Below, piece after piece: positions 20,618 through 22,726 of a stretch of DNA of 22,726 nt. The translations under genes were made by a program, and so were the position numbers. The notes under the pieces were generated by a model. The model ran no database searches. It saw nothing but the letters and a program-made list of their open reading frames with translations, and was not told the DNA's origin. Location: the NCBI GenBank assembly GCA_024196135.1, contig JAMQCK010000445.1, positions 1 to 22,726 of the forward strand. The letters are read 5' to 3'. This DNA comes from Pleurotus ostreatus/Saccharomyces cerevisiae fusant (lineage: Eukaryota > Opisthokonta). How positions within the stretch are numbered: the stretch's first letter is position 1; every line of letters starts with the position of its first letter.

Positions 20618-21607
20618 TCAAGCGTCTGGCTTCATGTAAATCCAACTGAAGATATACAGAGCCCAAGTCCGAGGCAGCCACTTCAACAGCAGGAACGCCT
20701 GCCAGCCTTTGCCATTGATAACATGCGCCGGCGGATGCCTTCTCAAGCACTTCGAGACGACGTCCTCAGCGAACTCCTCCGCGCTCCACGGTCCCATACT
20801 CTGGCTGAGGTTGATGCGCCTCATAATAGCGTTCATGTAGTTCTTGTAGAGCGAGTCTTCGGGCTGTTCGAAAGCCCGAGCGCCGTTGTTGGCGATGTTG
20901 GACCGGATTCCACCAGGGGTGACGAGCATAACGTCGATGTTGAAGGGGCGAAGCTCCATGGCGAGGACGTCGCTGAAGCTGTGAAGGGCGGCCTTTGAGG
21001 CGGCGTATAGTCCGTTGAAGGGCGTCGGCCTATGCACTATTGAAGTCAGAACGTACGAAAGTAGACGTCGGACTTACGTGTCTCCAACGACGGAGCCGAT
21101 ATTGACGATACGCCCGCTCTTCTGCTTTGCCATAATTGGGACCACTGCTTTCGCAAGCCGCACGGCGGAGAAGGTGTTCACATCGAAGACGTTCTTGACA
21201 TGGTCCATCGTGTTGTCAATGAGAGCTCCTGAAAAGGGATTTAGTTATTGTCTGTTCAACCATCGAGTGACGCACCGGCTGCAACGGTGCCCGCATTATT
21301 TACGAGGACGTCTATGCGGCCTCGTTCCTCGACAATCTTACTCACAACATCGTTGACATGGTCGTCGTTCGCCACATCCATCTGCAGAAGATGGATGCGC
21401 TCGCTCTCAAGACCCTGCATAGTCTCGAGCCTGCGAGAGGTAGCGTAGACTATGCATCCTCTGGCTTCAAACGCCTTGCACCTAAAGGACGCTTCAGCTT
21501 GGCAGACCTCAAGTTCAGGTACGGAAACACGCTTACAAGGCAAATCCAGCCCCGCCGGTACTGCATCCTGTCACGAGTACGACTGGGGATGCGGGGAGGA
21601 CTGACAT
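20618..21607 (-). CDS. Short-chain dehydrogenase/reductase, Ayr1-like
   Basis: Four exons, 279 residues: 21607-21537, 21481-21276, 21228-21078, 21029-20618. A classical NAD(P)-dependent SDR. The first exon gives MSVLPASPVVLVTGCSTGGAG, with the cofactor motif TGxxxGxG at 14-21; this start is chosen because it restores that motif. NNAG is at 85-88. The catalytic Ser138 (IVNIGSVVG), Tyr151 and Lys155 (YAASK) are all present. PGGIRSNI after the active site fits SDRs of this group. The C-terminus WALYIFSWIYM is hydrophobic and could anchor the protein to a membrane. The order of motifs and the GGAG-type cofactor loop resemble yeast Ayr1, which reduces 1-acyl-dihydroxyacetone phosphate in the ER and lipid droplets, but this SDR branch is large in fungi and the substrate cannot be fixed from sequence. 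All introns keep frame. Confidence 0.88.
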
Positions 21608-22036
21608 GGGGAGAGCCAAGCGGCGGCAGGAAGGCTTCCGTTACCCGTGGCTTGCCGAACTTCCCATGAGTTTATTCGGCTCACAAAGGGCTGTTTTTGG
21701 GTCAACTGGACTTTGTGGACGAGAGGAGAGGGAGTCGCGAGAAAGGCCGGCTGAGCGCGCCACTCCGGCCCTGGTGCGCAGCGAGCCGAGGGTCAGCGGA
21801 GACAATGGAAAAACCTATTTGAGGGTATTCCGCGCGCGCTTGGACCGACGCGACGGAGGCATCGTCGGCACCGGGGCTGCGGCCGGAGGAGAGCGCCGAG
21901 GGCGACTGTGCATCGCGTCTTGGTTCAGCATCGCCTCGGCCTCCCTTCTTGTCTCTCCCCACCATCATCTCTAGTCTCCCCGCTCCTTCAATACAAGTCT
22001 CTGTTAATCGCCGTGCTATCGTCTGCCCTCGTCGCC
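21608..22036. other. Divergent intergenic region, 429 bp
   Basis: This separates the start codons of the SDR gene (minus) and the PLC-like gene (plus) and should hold both promoters. A CT-rich tract (about 21945-21990) just before the PLC-like ATG is the usual fungal start-site context. No clear TATA box was found for either gene. Open frames crossing it lack any recognisable motif. Confidence 0.5.
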
Positions 22037-22726
22037 ATGTTCTCCACCCTCTCTGCTGCGCAGGTCGCACTTTCCCTCGTGTCTGCGTCTGGTATTGCCC
22101 TCGGTGCCTCTGCACCGCTTAGGCGAGCTTCGACTTGCAATGGCTTCTCAGAGGTGCGCCAACAGCAGTGAGCGAGTGGTCAGCTAGCTTATTCGCCCTG
22201 CAGTTATGCGACAAGAGCTTCGGCAATGTCTCCTTCGTAGGCGCCCATGATTCCTACGCAGTGGGCACGGACAACCGTACGTCTTGAAGATCGGCCATCC
22301 ATGCCCTTGTCTGACACTTTCTGCCAGTCGCCGTCAACCAGGATTACGATGGTGCGCATCGCTGGGCAAGGCCCTCGGCGCTCGTCTGCTGATCACGTAC
22401 TTCCAATTCAGTCACCCAACAATTGAAGGATGGGATTCGCATGCTCCAGCTACAGGTCCACAACCAGGACAACACCTTGCAGCTGTGTCACACGTCTTGC
22501 GTATGCGCGTTTCTTTGCGAAATGGATTGTCGCTGACTTGATCATAGTCCCTGTTCAACGGTGGCACTCTTGAGGATTACCTAAAGAAAGGTAAGCGCTT
22601 GCGTCGATCCGGAAGGATCGACGGCTGACGTCTTCGCAGTCAAGTCATGGATGGACGACAACACCAACGATGGCGAGTAGCATCGTACCGGCCTCTGTTC
22701 CTTTGACTGACCGTCGGCGCAGTCCT
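22037..22726 (+). CDS. Secreted PLC-like phosphodiesterase (cut by right edge)
   Basis: Exons so far: 22037-22153, 22204-22276, 22328-22351, 22412-22500, 22548-22590, 22640-22672 and 22723 to the edge. The protein starts with a signal peptide (MFSTLSAAQVALSLVSASG..) and then CNGFSELCDKSFGNVSFVGA. This leads into HDSYAVG, the first catalytic-His block of the PI-PLC X-like TIM barrel, and LAVNQDYDVTQQLKDGIRML. HTSC and LFNGGTLEDYLKKVKSWMDDN follow. The order and sequence match the fungal PLC-like phosphodiesterases annotated as extracellular or wall-associated; their substrates are mostly unknown. Exon 3 is only 24 nt. The last visible intron (22673-22722) starts with GC rather than GT; reading through would hit a TAG at once. 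Without the rest of the barrel, activity cannot be judged. Confidence 0.85.

Noticed and set aside
1..22726. A biosynthetic cluster, mobile element, CRISPR array or tRNA gene
   Set aside because: No transposase, integrase, terminal repeats, synthase genes, spaced repeats or tRNA-like A and B boxes were seen. Neighbouring genes have unrelated housekeeping roles.

Overview
This window looks like nuclear DNA from a filamentous basidiomycete fungus, probably a mushroom-forming agaricomycete. The genes are broken by many introns of about 47-60 bp with GT(or GC)..AG ends and CTNAC-type branch sites. The DNA is GC-rich, the gene order is compact, and the protein set is typical of that group. No transposon, CRISPR array, rRNA or tRNA was seen. 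Exon structures were built by hand from reading frame, splice signals and protein-family knowledge. None was checked against transcripts or databases.

Layout, left to right: (1) the N-terminus of an unrecognised gene leaving the left edge on the minus strand; (2) a small intronless MGxTHYW-type gene (minus); (3) a Swc3-like SWR1-complex subunit with a C-terminal four-cysteine zinc motif (minus), divergent from (4) BDP1, the B'' subunit of TFIIIB (plus); (5) DMC1, the meiotic recombinase, in 17 exons (plus); (6) a secreted RNase T2 (plus); (7) a sirtuin of the Hst3/Hst4 group (plus), convergent with (8) RPB6, a subunit shared by RNA polymerases I, II and III (minus); (9) a 1.5-kb stretch with no gene I can support; (10) a 1009-residue multi-RRM RNA-binding protein (plus), convergent with (11) a myosin regulatory light chain (minus); (12) an Ayr1-like short-chain dehydrogenase/reductase (minus), divergent from (13) a secreted PLC-like phosphodiesterase cut by the right edge (plus).

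Most of the centre encodes nuclear functions: chromatin (Swc3-like, Hst), transcription machinery (Bdp1, Rpb6) and meiotic recombination (Dmc1). I see no gene cluster or undescribed system; this is mainly a housekeeping region. The points most worth a second look are an altered ATP-cap segment and a 9-nt microexon in DMC1, two inferred GC-AG introns, nested in-frame splice donors in the sirtuin gene, a degenerate middle RRM in the RNA-binding protein, and the uncharacterised MGxTHYW gene.
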